Source of the DNA: Bacteroidota bacterium
Lineage (GTDB): Bacteria; Bacteroidota; Bacteroidia; Bacteroidales; PUMT01
Reading direction: 5' to 3'
DNA length: 12,166 nucleotides
Assembly (NCBI GenBank): GCA_003556985.1
Contig: PWPZ01000007.1
Location: forward strand, 1-12,166
Shown: positions 1 through 6,897 of the stretch, piece after piece
Layout of the letters: every line of letters begins with the position of its first letter
How positions within the stretch are numbered: position 1 is the stretch's first letter
Made by a program: the position numbers and the translations under genes
Notes under the pieces: model-generated
What the model was told of the DNA's origin: nothing
Seen by the model: only the letters and a program-made list of their open reading frames with translations
The model's database searches: none

Positions 1-585
1 CATCTTTATGACTTCCAGGCTTGTTTCGGATCTGGCCTTGCTTCTTATCAAAGGTGTCAGTCTCTTCACCGTTTCAAGGTTATGTGAGATAACTTCCGGA
101 TGGGCATCTATCACCATCTTTACAAGCGATTCCTCACCATTAAAATCGGGTATGAGCACCTCGATGGTGGTACAGGGATTATGCATTTTAATGCTTCTTA
201 TAGTTTCTGCCCATATTCCCGCTCCTCCGTCGGGAAGGTCATCGCGGTCGACCGATGTTATGACACAATGATCAAGCCCAAGCAAACGCACCGACTCGGC
301 AAGCCTCCGGGGTTCTCCGGTATCCACGGGACCCGGCTTGCCAGTATTGACAGCACAGAACTTGCAGTTTCTTGTGCATACATCGCCAAGTATCATAAAG
401 GTGGCAGTTCCGTTATTCCAGCATTCTCCGATATTGGGACAATTACCGCTGGAGCAGATGGTATGGAGATGATGTTTATGGCTAAGATTTTTTACCCTGG
501 AGTACTTGTAACCCATGGGCAGCTTCATCTTCATCCATGGGGGAAGCCGGTTGTTTTTCCTGTCTGTATTATCATGCCCTGTCAT
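1..585 (-). CDS. lipA: Lipoyl synthase, N-terminal part (runs off the window)
   Basis: Radical SAM enzyme that inserts two sulfur atoms into protein-bound octanoyl groups to make the lipoyl cofactor of 2-oxoacid dehydrogenases and the glycine cleavage system. The minus strand is open from an ATG at 585-583 to position 1, giving 195 of roughly 290 residues; the C-terminus lies outside the window. Two cysteine sets are visible: C44, C49 and C55 (CX4CX5C, the auxiliary cluster specific to LipA) and C70, C74 and C77 (CX3CX2C, the SAM-binding cluster). Further family landmarks are KLPMGYKYSRVK near residues 21-32, the WNNGTATFMILGD stretch, TSVDRDDLPDGGA, and EVLIPDF. The first ATG was chosen because it precedes the conserved WMKMKLP segment by a normal distance and has a purine-rich AAAGGG upstream, the only SD-like site I see here. 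Identity is secure; M18 or M20 are less likely alternative starts. Confidence 0.96.
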   Translation of the reverse strand, partial: MTGHDNTDRKNNRLPPWMKMKLPMGYKYSRVKNLSHKHHLHTICSSGNCPNIGECWNNGTATFMILGDVCTRNCKFCAVNTGKPGPVDTGEPRRLAESVRLLGLDHCVITSVDRDDLPDGGAGIWAETIRSIKMHNPCTTIEVLIPDFNGEESLVKMVIDAHPEVISHNLETVKRLTPLIRSKARSETSLEVIKM

Positions 586-950
586 GGTTCCCTTTCTGTT
601 TGCAGATTATAAAAGTAAGCCAAATAATTATAAATTGTATCTCTTTAAGGTTGAAATAATCATTTGGACTCTTCAATTTCCATACTGCCAGCAGTTTGTG
701 TCCTGTCTGTAAAGGCGATTATGGAAAGCCGGCCTGGAAAATTCTCTCATTTGTCCTTTTTGATGCACGGCCGGGCAAAGATATTCTTCTATCTTTGCAA
801 AAAATTTTAAGATATGGATTCCCACAATAATAGGTATCACTAAAACTGATAAATAATAACAAGGGGATACATCTTTTTGAATTACTTAATCTGAATTGCC
901 TGTTAAGCATAATTAATTGAATATTAACCTGATTAACTTGTTATACTAGG
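586..950. other. Divergent intergenic region lipA / lysS
   Basis: This is a 365-base spacer between divergently read genes. I find no convincing coding sequence: the short open frames here lack family features. It must carry promoters for both genes. One Bacteroidota-type -7 element points to lysS (listed separately); none with an exact match points to lipA. A weak 6-base inverted pair (CCGGCC / GGCCGG, about 35 bases apart) lies near 729-773 and I give it no function. The last 150 bases before lysS are AT-rich and could be an untranslated leader. Confidence 0.6.
790..797 (+). promoter_or_regulatory. Candidate Bacteroidota -7 promoter element for lysS
   Basis: TATCTTTG matches the TAnnTTTG consensus recognised by the primary sigma factor of Bacteroidota. 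A TTG at 760-762 is too far upstream (27-base gap) to be a good -33 element, so support rests on the -7 box alone. If real, transcription would start near 804 and leave an untranslated leader of about 145 bases before lysS. Confidence 0.4.
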
Positions 951-2675
951 ATGGATCATCTGCAATTGAGTGAACAGGAGCAAATAAGAAGAGAAGCCCT
1001 TAATGAGCTCAGAAGTCTGGGCATAGACCCTTTTCCGGCCGAAAGCTATGAAGTCAATGTAACCACAAGTGAGATTCTTGAAAACTATAAGCCGGAAACC
1101 GACAGTTTTCAGGATATACAGCTTGCCGGCAGGATTATGAGCCGGCGTATCATGGGAAATGCCTCCTTTGCCGAGCTGCAGGATCAGGAAGGCAGGATAC
1201 AGATTTATATCAGACGCGATGATGTTTGCCCCGGAGAGGACAAGACTCTTTACAATACCGTCTTTAAAAAACTGCTTGATATTGGTGATATAATTGGTGT
1301 CAGAGGATTTGTTTTTGTTACCCGTATGGGGGAGATATCAATACATGTAAAGGAATTCAGGCTGCTGGCCAAATCACTTCATCCCCTTCCCGTTGTTAAG
1401 GAAAAAGAAGGGAAAATTTACGATGCATTCAGCAATCCTGATCAGCGTTACCGGCAGAGGTACCTTGACCTTGTAGTCAATCCGCAGGTAAGGGATGTTT
1501 TTGTGAAGAGAGCAAAACTGGTGGATTCAATGCGGAACTTTCTTAACAACCGTGGTTATCTTGAAGTCGAAACACCCGTTTTACAGCCTTTATATGGTGG
1601 GGCCACGGCTCGTCCTTTTAAAACCTATCATAATACCCTCGATATGACTCTTTATCTCCGGATTGCCAATGAGTTGTATCTTAAAAGGTTAATCGTGGGA
1701 GGATTTGAAGGTGTTTATGAGTTTGCAAAGGATTTCAGGAATGAAGGCATGAGCCGTTTTCACAATCCTGAGTTTACCCAGATGGAGCTTTATGTTGCTT
1801 ATAAGGATTATCTGTGGATGATGGATCTGGTAGAAGAGATGATTGAAAAGGCCGCCATTGATCTGACCGGCTCAACCAGGGTAACTGTTGGCGATAAGGT
1901 TATTGATTTTAAGCGTCCCTGGAAACGCTACACCATGTACGGTGCGATTAAGGAATTTACAGGTATTGATATCTCTGTGATGGATGAAAATGAACTCATT
2001 GAGACGGCCGGAAAACTGGATGTTGAGATTGATAAAACCATGGGGAGGGGGAAGCTTATTGACGAGATCTTTGGCGAAAAGTGTGAGCCGTATTTGATCC
2101 AGCCTACCTTTATTACCGATTATCCGGTTGAAATGTCGCCCCTGGCAAAAAAGCACCGTTCCAAACCAGGTCTGGTTGAGCGGTTTGAGGCAATCATAAA
2201 TGGCAAGGAGCTCTGCAACGCCTTTTCCGAGCTTAATGACCCCCTGGACCAGCGGGAGAGGTTCGAGCAGCAGTTATCGCTTGCCAGAAGGGGAGACCTT
2301 GAGGCAATGGTGCTGGATGAGGACTTTTTGCGTGCACTTGAATACGGGATGCCTCCTACAGCCGGACTTGGTGTGGGAATAGACCGGCTGGCAATGATAA
2401 TGACCAATTCCAACTCTATTCAGGATGTGTTGTTTTTCCCGCAGATGAGGCCGGAGAAAAAATCAGTTAAGGATGATCCGGATGCATTCACCAGTCAGGG
2501 GATCGCGGCAGAATGGGTTCCGGTGCTGCAGAAACTGGGCTATTTGCGAGCTGACAGTCTTAAAGGCGTTTCGGCAGCCAGGCTGCATAACGAAATTTGT
2601 GGTTATAACAAAAAGAATAAACTCGGTTTGAAAAATCCTCCTGTTGAACAGGTATCCGATTGGGTGTCAAAATAA
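951..2675 (+). CDS. lysS: Lysyl-tRNA synthetase, class II
   Basis: Cytoplasmic enzyme that charges tRNA(Lys) with lysine using ATP. The 574-residue protein has an N-terminal OB-fold anticodon-binding domain (about residues 57-150, including LAGRIMSRRIMGNASF) followed by the class II catalytic core: motif 1 around GYLEVETPVLQP, motif 2 from F262 (FRNEGMSRFHNPEFTQMELY), and motif 3 at residues 472-479 (GLGVGIDR). The core ends with FFPQMRPE at about residue 505, where the E. coli type of enzyme stops. Here roughly 70 more residues follow (TSQGIAAEWVPVLQKLGY through PPVEQVSDWVSK), a tail I recall as usual for Bacteroidota LysRS. The ATG at 951 is the first in frame and has no Shine-Dalgarno site. 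It is the first gene of a likely lysS-gpsA-pgi unit, with gpsA starting 7 bases after its stop. Confidence 0.97.
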   Translation: MDHLQLSEQEQIRREALNELRSLGIDPFPAESYEVNVTTSEILENYKPETDSFQDIQLAGRIMSRRIMGNASFAELQDQEGRIQIYIRRDDVCPGEDKTLYNTVFKKLLDIGDIIGVRGFVFVTRMGEISIHVKEFRLLAKSLHPLPVVKEKEGKIYDAFSNPDQRYRQRYLDLVVNPQVRDVFVKRAKLVDSMRNFLNNRGYLEVETPVLQPLYGGATARPFKTYHNTLDMTLYLRIANELYLKRLIVGGFEGVYEFAKDFRNEGMSRFHNPEFTQMELYVAYKDYLWMMDLVEEMIEKAAIDLTGSTRVTVGDKVIDFKRPWKRYTMYGAIKEFTGIDISVMDENELIETAGKLDVEIDKTMGRGKLIDEIFGEKCEPYLIQPTFITDYPVEMSPLAKKHRSKPGLVERFEAIINGKELCNAFSELNDPLDQRERFEQQLSLARRGDLEAMVLDEDFLRALEYGMPPTAGLGVGIDRLAMIMTNSNSIQDVLFFPQMRPEKKSVKDDPDAFTSQGIAAEWVPVLQKLGYLRADSLKGVSAARLHNEICGYNKKNKLGLKNPPVEQVSDWVSK

Positions 2676-2682
2676 GTTCATA

Positions 2683-3678
2683 ATGTACGACAAACAGAAA
2701 ATCGCTGTTATTGGAAGCGGCAGCTGGGCAACCGCCATAGCCAAAATGCTTTTGTTTAATACCGGGCATATCAACTGGTATATGCGAAATAAAGAAAGCA
2801 TTGCTTACATGCAGCAGTACCATCATAATCCGAAATATCTCAGTTCAGTCAATTTTGATACCGGAAGAATAAAGTTTTACAATGATCTCGCACATATAGT
2901 TTCCGATTCGGAAATTCTGATCTTTGCCATACCTTCTGCCTTTTTGAAGCAAATGTTATCTGATACCGGGATAGATCTGGAAGGTAAACTGGTTGTTTCG
3001 GCAATTAAAGGCATTATACCCGAAGACAACATAACCATTGCCGAGTATTTTAACCGGTCCTTTGAAGTGCCCTTTGACCGCATAGGGATAATAACCGGTC
3101 CATGTCATGCAGAGGAGGTGGCGCTTGAAAGATTGTCCTATCTTACCATTGCCTCCAAAACAGAAAAGCAGGCTAAAATGCTTGCCTCCTGCCTTGAAAG
3201 TCATTTTATCCGTACCGTGGTTTCCCATGATATTTATGGCACCGAATATGCTGCAGTGCTTAAGAACATCTTCTCAATTGCTGCGGGTATATGTCACGGA
3301 CTGGGTTACGGCGATAATTTTCAGGCCGTACTGATATCAAACGCCTTTAAGGAATTACAAAGATTCCTCGATCATACTTATCCCAGCAAACGTGCCATAA
3401 ACAGCTCGGCCTACCTTGGCGACCTTCTTGTTACTGCTTATTCACAGTTCAGCCGTAACCGCGCATTCGGGGTTATGATAGGCAAGGGCTATTCAGTAAG
3501 ATCGGCTACTCTTGAATTGAACATGGTTGCTGAAGGATATTATTCTACCCGATGCATTAAAGAAATAAATAAAAAATATGATGTGAACATTCCAATTACC
3601 GATGCTGTTTACAATATATTATATGAAGGAATCGCCCCTTCAATTGAAATCAGGCTGTTAACCGAGCAGCTTGCCTGA
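2683..3678 (+). CDS. gpsA: Glycerol-3-phosphate dehydrogenase [NAD(P)+]
   Basis: Reduces dihydroxyacetone phosphate to sn-glycerol 3-phosphate, the backbone precursor of phospholipids, in the cytoplasm. The 331-residue length is normal. The N-terminal Rossmann fold shows the dinucleotide loop G11-S-G-S-W-A-T-A18, then the conserved SAIKG with K109, the substrate-region segment GPCHAEE (139-145) and the catalytic-domain segment VLKN with K194, followed by the AAGICHGLGYGDNFQAV block. GPCHAEE replaces the GPSFA.E seen in proteobacterial enzymes. The frame is open further upstream to a TTG at 2644 inside lysS, but the ATG at 2683 puts the Rossmann strand at the usual distance and avoids overlap. 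Only 7 bases separate it from lysS, so the two are probably co-transcribed. Pgi follows after 50 bases. Confidence 0.95.
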   Translation: MYDKQKIAVIGSGSWATAIAKMLLFNTGHINWYMRNKESIAYMQQYHHNPKYLSSVNFDTGRIKFYNDLAHIVSDSEILIFAIPSAFLKQMLSDTGIDLEGKLVVSAIKGIIPEDNITIAEYFNRSFEVPFDRIGIITGPCHAEEVALERLSYLTIASKTEKQAKMLASCLESHFIRTVVSHDIYGTEYAAVLKNIFSIAAGICHGLGYGDNFQAVLISNAFKELQRFLDHTYPSKRAINSSAYLGDLLVTAYSQFSRNRAFGVMIGKGYSVRSATLELNMVAEGYYSTRCIKEINKKYDVNIPITDAVYNILYEGIAPSIEIRLLTEQLA

Positions 3679-3728
3679 CATCTCCTGTAACGATTTTATT
3701 AATTAATTGAAAATTATAATTTATACAA

Positions 3729-5099
3729 ATGAAGAATCTGGATATTAATATTTCAAATGTTTTCCCTTTTATTTCAAAAGACCGGTTTGAAGAATATGAC
3801 GAACTTACCAGCTATCATATTCACCAGCTGCATCAGCGCAAAGGAAAAGGCGCCAACTTTCTGGGCTGGCTTGATCTGCCTTCAAATATTACCGGAGAAT
3901 CGCTCAGGGAGATCGAAGAGGTGGCATCAGAACTTAATAAAAAGATAGATGTAATGGTTGTGGTGGGTATCGGGGGCTCTTACCTCGGAGCAAAAGCTGT
4001 TATTGATGCATTATCGAACACCTTTGGCATGGCCATAAACGGAAGGCCCTTTCCGAAGATGGTTTTCGCCGGACAGAACATCAGTGAAGATTACCTTGGA
4101 GAGCTGGTTGATTTTCTTGATGATAAATCATATGCCATTACAGTGATATCAAAATCGGGTACCACAACCGAACCTGCCATAGCTTTCCGGATATTAAGGA
4201 ATCACCTGGAGAAAAAATTCGGGAAAGAGGAGGCCGGTAAACGCATAGTTGCCATTACCAGTGCCGACCGGGGCGCCTTACGCGACCTTGCCGATGACAG
4301 GGGCTACAAATCTTTTGTTATTCCCGACGATGTGGGAGGCCGATATTCATTGCTTACTCCTGTGGGTATGCTGCCAATTGTTCAGGCCGGTTTTGATATA
4401 AGGAAGCTTGTGGATGGAGCACGTAAAATGGAAGAGATGACCCGCCCCGGAACTCCGTTCTGGGAAAATCCTTCAGCCATATACGCTGCCGCACGGAATG
4501 CACTCTACAGGCAGAGCCCAAAAACTGAGATCCTTGCCAATTATAATCCGAAACTTCGTTATCTTGCCGAATGGTGGAAGCAGTTATACGGGGAGAGCGA
4601 GGGTAAAGAGAAGAAAGGCATTTTTCCCGCAAGCGTAACATTTACCACCGATCTTCATTCCATGGGTCAATATATCCAGGAGGGCGAAAGGAACCTTTTC
4701 GAGACAGTTATTTCCGTACTCCATCCTCAGAGGGAGGTTTGTATTCCCAGGGAGGAAAATGACGATGATCAGCTGAACTTCCTTGCCGGGAAAAGGATTG
4801 ATGAGGTAAACAAGAAGGCGGAACTTGGTACCATGCTTGCTCATGTTGACGGCGGCGTTCCAAATATTCTTATTAATCTGCCCGAATTGAATGAATATTA
4901 TCTGGGACAGCTAATGTATTTCTTTGAAAAGGCCTGTGCAATAAGCGGATATCTTATGAATGTAAATCCATTCGATCAGCCCGGAGTGGAAGCCTATAAA
5001 AACAATATGTTTGCCCTGCTTAGGAAGCCGGGTATGGAGGAAGAAACAGAAATGATATATAAGCGGCTGAAAAAGAAAACCGAAAAACCGGATATGTAA
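3729..5099 (+). CDS. pgi: Glucose-6-phosphate isomerase
   Basis: Interconverts glucose 6-phosphate and fructose 6-phosphate in glycolysis and gluconeogenesis. At 456 residues it belongs to the shorter bacterial form (about 450 residues, as in Firmicutes) rather than the 550-residue E. coli form. It has two SIS domains. Visible signatures are GIGGS (80-84), the phosphate-binding SKSGTTTE (141-148), the family pattern DDVGGRYSLLTPVG with G203-G204-R205, GESEGK with the likely catalytic E289, HVDGGVPN, and the C-terminal pattern ending FDQPGVEAYK with K424. The ATG at 3729 is the only sensible start. The 50-base gap after gpsA holds no TAnnTTTG box, so read-through from lysS-gpsA is likely. A strong terminator follows the stop. 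Confidence 0.97.
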   Translation: MKNLDINISNVFPFISKDRFEEYDELTSYHIHQLHQRKGKGANFLGWLDLPSNITGESLREIEEVASELNKKIDVMVVVGIGGSYLGAKAVIDALSNTFGMAINGRPFPKMVFAGQNISEDYLGELVDFLDDKSYAITVISKSGTTTEPAIAFRILRNHLEKKFGKEEAGKRIVAITSADRGALRDLADDRGYKSFVIPDDVGGRYSLLTPVGMLPIVQAGFDIRKLVDGARKMEEMTRPGTPFWENPSAIYAAARNALYRQSPKTEILANYNPKLRYLAEWWKQLYGESEGKEKKGIFPASVTFTTDLHSMGQYIQEGERNLFETVISVLHPQREVCIPREENDDDQLNFLAGKRIDEVNKKAELGTMLAHVDGGVPNILINLPELNEYYLGQLMYFFEKACAISGYLMNVNPFDQPGVEAYKNNMFALLRKPGMEEETEMIYKRLKKKTEKPDM

Positions 5100-5125
5100 A
5101 CCTCCAAGCCGGTTATCTGAAATTT

Positions 5126-5164
5126 AAAAAAAAGCTGTTACAACTGGTTGTGGCAGCTTTTTTT
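5126..5164 (+). terminator. Intrinsic terminator after pgi
   Basis: The arms GCTGTTACAA (from 5134) and TTGTGGCAGC (to 5157) form a stem of about 10 pairs with two G-U pairs and a 4-base loop. It is flanked by A-run and T-run tracts (T5158-5164) that extend the helix. It lies 34 bases after the pgi stop and would end the lysS-gpsA-pgi transcript. Confidence 0.85.
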
Positions 5165-5423
5165 ATGAATTTTTATCGGTATTGAAAAATAGTGTTGTAA
5201 CGGGGTAATGTGTAGATAGAAGTTGAATAAAATAAACAAAAAAATCGCGTATTTAATTTGGTTTAATTGATAAAGACCTAAATAAGAGCTTCAAATATCT
5301 TTCAAGTATAAATTATAGTGTTTATTAAAAAAACAATAAAAGATAAACAAAAAATGAACAAAATGATTTCTCTGATGTTTGTGATCTTAAATGATTCTGA
5401 TATTAATTTTAAAAACGGTAATT

Positions 5424-6353
5424 ATGAAAAGAGAAATTATTTTTTTTAAAACCCTTCCGATAGTTTTGGGTTTAATAGCATTTACAATGGTGTCATGCAG
5501 TGATGATGATGAGATTGCTCCTGAAGAGAGGGAGCCGGCAAACGTTATGGAAGTTATATCCGGTAGTAATGACCACAATACTCTGGCGGCGGCCGTTGAG
5601 GCAGCCGGGTTGACCGGGACACTCCGGGGGCCCGGACCTCTAACGGTTTTTGCGCCCACAGATGCTGCATTTGCGGCACTTCCGGCAGGCACGGTTGATG
5701 CACTTCTTGAAGATCCTGCAGGCGACCTGACAGACATTCTGTTATACCACGTGGTCGGAGCAAAAGCCATGGCGGCCGATTTGAGCGACGGACAGGAGAT
5801 AGGTACTGTATTCGGCGAAACGGTAATGGTAACAATCAACAATAATGGTGTATTTATTAATGATGCCCGCGTGACCGTAGCCGATATTGAGGCTGAAAAA
5901 GGGGTGGTGCATGTAATCGATGCGGTGATCATTCCTGAGTCACCCTTGCCGGCAACAGTGGTTGATATAGTGGCCGGAAGTGCCGATCACACAACCCTTA
6001 CAGCTGCAGTTACCGCAGCCGGCCTGGTTGAAACCCTCCAGGGTGAAGGGCCTTTCACTGTTTTTGCGCCCACAGATGCCGCATTTGAGGCACTTCCGGC
6101 AGGCACGGTTGATGCACTTCTTGATGATCCTTCAGGCGACCTGACAGACATCCTGTTTTACCATGTGGTTGGAGCAAAAGCCATGTCGGCCGATTTGAGC
6201 GACGGACAGGAGATAGGTACTGTTTTCGGCGAAACGGTGACGGTCCTGATCAATAATGATGGTGTATTTATTAACGATGCACGCGTGACCGTAGCCGATA
6301 TCGAGGCTGAAAACGGGGTGGTGCATGTAATAGATGCTGTACTGTTACCCTGA
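5424..6353 (+). CDS. Lipoprotein with two tandem fasciclin (FAS1) domains
   Basis: The 309-residue protein starts with a lipoprotein signal (MKRE, hydrophobic core, lipobox ending in C25). The residues after the cysteine, SDDDE, resemble the acidic lipoprotein export signal known in Bacteroides, so surface exposure is likely. Two FAS1 domains fill the rest: about residues 39-176 and 177-309. Each has the H1 box TVFAPTDAAF (from 74 and 212), the YH motif (Y108-H109 and Y246-H247) and the H2-like VVHVIDAV end. FAS1 domains mediate adhesion in other proteins; the ligand here is unknown. I chose the ATG at 5424 over an upstream in-frame ATG at 5391 because it gives a compact signal peptide. No clear promoter is visible in the AT-rich 259 bases upstream. 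The gene is flanked by terminators on both sides, so it is probably monocistronic. Confidence 0.92.
   Translation: MKREIIFFKTLPIVLGLIAFTMVSCSDDDEIAPEEREPANVMEVISGSNDHNTLAAAVEAAGLTGTLRGPGPLTVFAPTDAAFAALPAGTVDALLEDPAGDLTDILLYHVVGAKAMAADLSDGQEIGTVFGETVMVTINNNGVFINDARVTVADIEAEKGVVHVIDAVIIPESPLPATVVDIVAGSADHTTLTAAVTAAGLVETLQGEGPFTVFAPTDAAFEALPAGTVDALLDDPSGDLTDILFYHVVGAKAMSADLSDGQEIGTVFGETVTVLINNDGVFINDARVTVADIEAENGVVHVIDAVLLP
5538..5951 (+). repeat. FAS1-coding tandem repeat, copy 1
   Basis: This is the first 414-base (138-codon) unit. Copy 2 follows at exactly +414 with no insertion or deletion that I can find. Identity is uneven: the first 100 or so bases are clearly diverged, whereas the middle (from 5647 for about 180 bases) differs at only around 11 positions. 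Two blocks are identical between copies: 5675-5710 (36 bases) and 5773-5809 (37 bases). Confidence 0.9.
5952..6350 (+). repeat. FAS1-coding tandem repeat, copy 2
   Basis: This is the second unit, ending at the last sense codon and 15 bases shorter because it lacks the inter-domain linker. Blocks 6089-6124 and 6187-6223 are identical to copy 1. Several other differences are silent third-position changes, indicating selection on the protein since duplication or homogenisation. Confidence 0.9.
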
Positions 6354-6377
6354 GCAATTAGCTGAAATAACAGAATT

Positions 6378-6411
6378 ACCCTGCATTGAGAAATAAATGC
6401 AGGGTTTTTTT
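6378..6411 (+). terminator. Intrinsic terminator after the FAS1 gene
   Basis: A perfect 10-base stem (ACCCTGCATT at 6378-6387 with AATGCAGGGT at 6396-6405) has an 8-base loop and is followed by a T-run to 6411. It is 24 bases after the FAS1 stop. The opposite strand lacks a T-run after the stem, so it should act mainly on plus-strand transcription. Confidence 0.88.
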
Positions 6412-6454
6412 GCTACTCTTTAAAGTCGTGTCACCGGGGCACTTAATGGTGAAA

Positions 6455-6763
6455 TCACACCTTTACAACAGAATTATACTGGTCGGCAAAGGGTGCCGGA
6501 ACGACGTCATCGGCTTTCATATCTGTCTCCCACTCATTGCCGTCAAGAAGATACCGGAACTGATATTCATTGTTGCAGGGCAGCTCCAGGGCGAGGGCAA
6601 ATTGTCCGTTTTTTCTTTTTTTCATTGGATTGGCCGTGATGCTCCAATTATTGAAATCTCCAACTACATTTGCCGATTCAGCTGATTTTGAACGGCCCGG
6701 GGGCAGGGTGAATGTTATCCTGCATAACTCATTGCCAGGTAAATATTTTTTTGAAATACCCAT
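6455..6763 (-). CDS. Stand-alone glycogen-binding (CBM48 / AMPK-beta-like) protein
   Basis: This small 102-residue protein consists almost entirely of one early-set carbohydrate-binding domain like that of AMPK beta subunits and the N-terminus of isoamylase or branching enzymes. The segment ANVVGDFNNW (ending at W40) and the later YQFRYLLDGNEWETD (W78) place two tryptophans where the AMPK domain has its sugar-stacking residues, and N97 in YNSVVKV matches the conserved C-terminal asparagine. A lysine used by AMPK at the YQYKF position is R70 here. There is no signal peptide, transmembrane segment or catalytic domain, so it should be cytoplasmic. Glycogen or another alpha-glucan is the plausible ligand; partner and role are unknown. 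It lies 134 bases downstream of the DUF151 gene on the same strand and has its own candidate promoter. Confidence 0.85.
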   Translation of the reverse strand: MGISKKYLPGNELCRITFTLPPGRSKSAESANVVGDFNNWSITANPMKKRKNGQFALALELPCNNEYQFRYLLDGNEWETDMKADDVVPAPFADQYNSVVKV

Positions 6764-6804
6764 GATTATAAAATTTAATTATTTTAAAGTTTCTAAGTAA
6801 GATA

Positions 6805-6812
6805 CAAATTTA
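6805..6812 (-). promoter_or_regulatory. Candidate -7 promoter element for the CBM48 gene
   Basis: Read on the minus strand this is TAAATTTG, an exact TAnnTTTG match. It lies about 40 bases upstream of the CBM48 start, which leaves a short leader. The nearest minus-strand TTTG (6842-6839) is 26 bases away, longer than ideal, so the -33 element is unsupported. Confidence 0.45.
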
Positions 6813-6897
6813 TTTCCGGATTTTTATCACAGTCTGACCAAAACCGATGATATGGCTGTGATTTTCCCCGGTTTAAATGCTCTGTTCTTTTAAGCAG

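Noticed and set aside
100..612. A 170-residue plus-strand open frame across the lipA region.
   Set aside because: It is the antisense shadow of lipA. The minus strand there encodes both lipoyl synthase cysteine motifs.
2644..2682. An upstream TTG start that would extend GpsA by 13 residues into lysS.
   Set aside because: The ATG at 2683 gives the normal family N-terminus directly before the Rossmann strand.
5165..5423. Search for a promoter of the FAS1 gene: TATCTTTC at 5296-5303 and GATGTTTG at 5374-5381.
   Set aside because: Each has one mismatch to TAnnTTTG and neither has a properly spaced -33 element, so I do not list them as features.
5354..5449. Short open frame (31 residues, starting MNKMISLMFVILND) overlapping the FAS1 gene start in another frame.
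   Set aside because: It sits in very AT-rich DNA, has no family features, and ends inside the FAS1 signal sequence. An open frame of this length is expected by chance, although a leader peptide cannot be excluded.
5387..5932. A 181-residue minus-strand open frame opposite the first FAS1 domain.
   Set aside because: It is composed of low-complexity Ala/Ser/Pro stretches and lies antisense to a clear FAS1 coding sequence.
6826..6874. Two interleaved short inverted repeats: ATCACAG/CTGTGAT (6826-6832 with 6856-6862) and AAACCG/CGGTTT (6841-6846 with 6869-6874), in a pseudoknot-like order between the DUF151 and CBM48 genes.
   Set aside because: The stems are only 7 and 6 bases with spacers above 20 bases, so chance is likely. 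They also lie upstream of the candidate CBM48 promoter, not in its leader. The order TCACA...TGTGA is the reverse of a CRP-type site.
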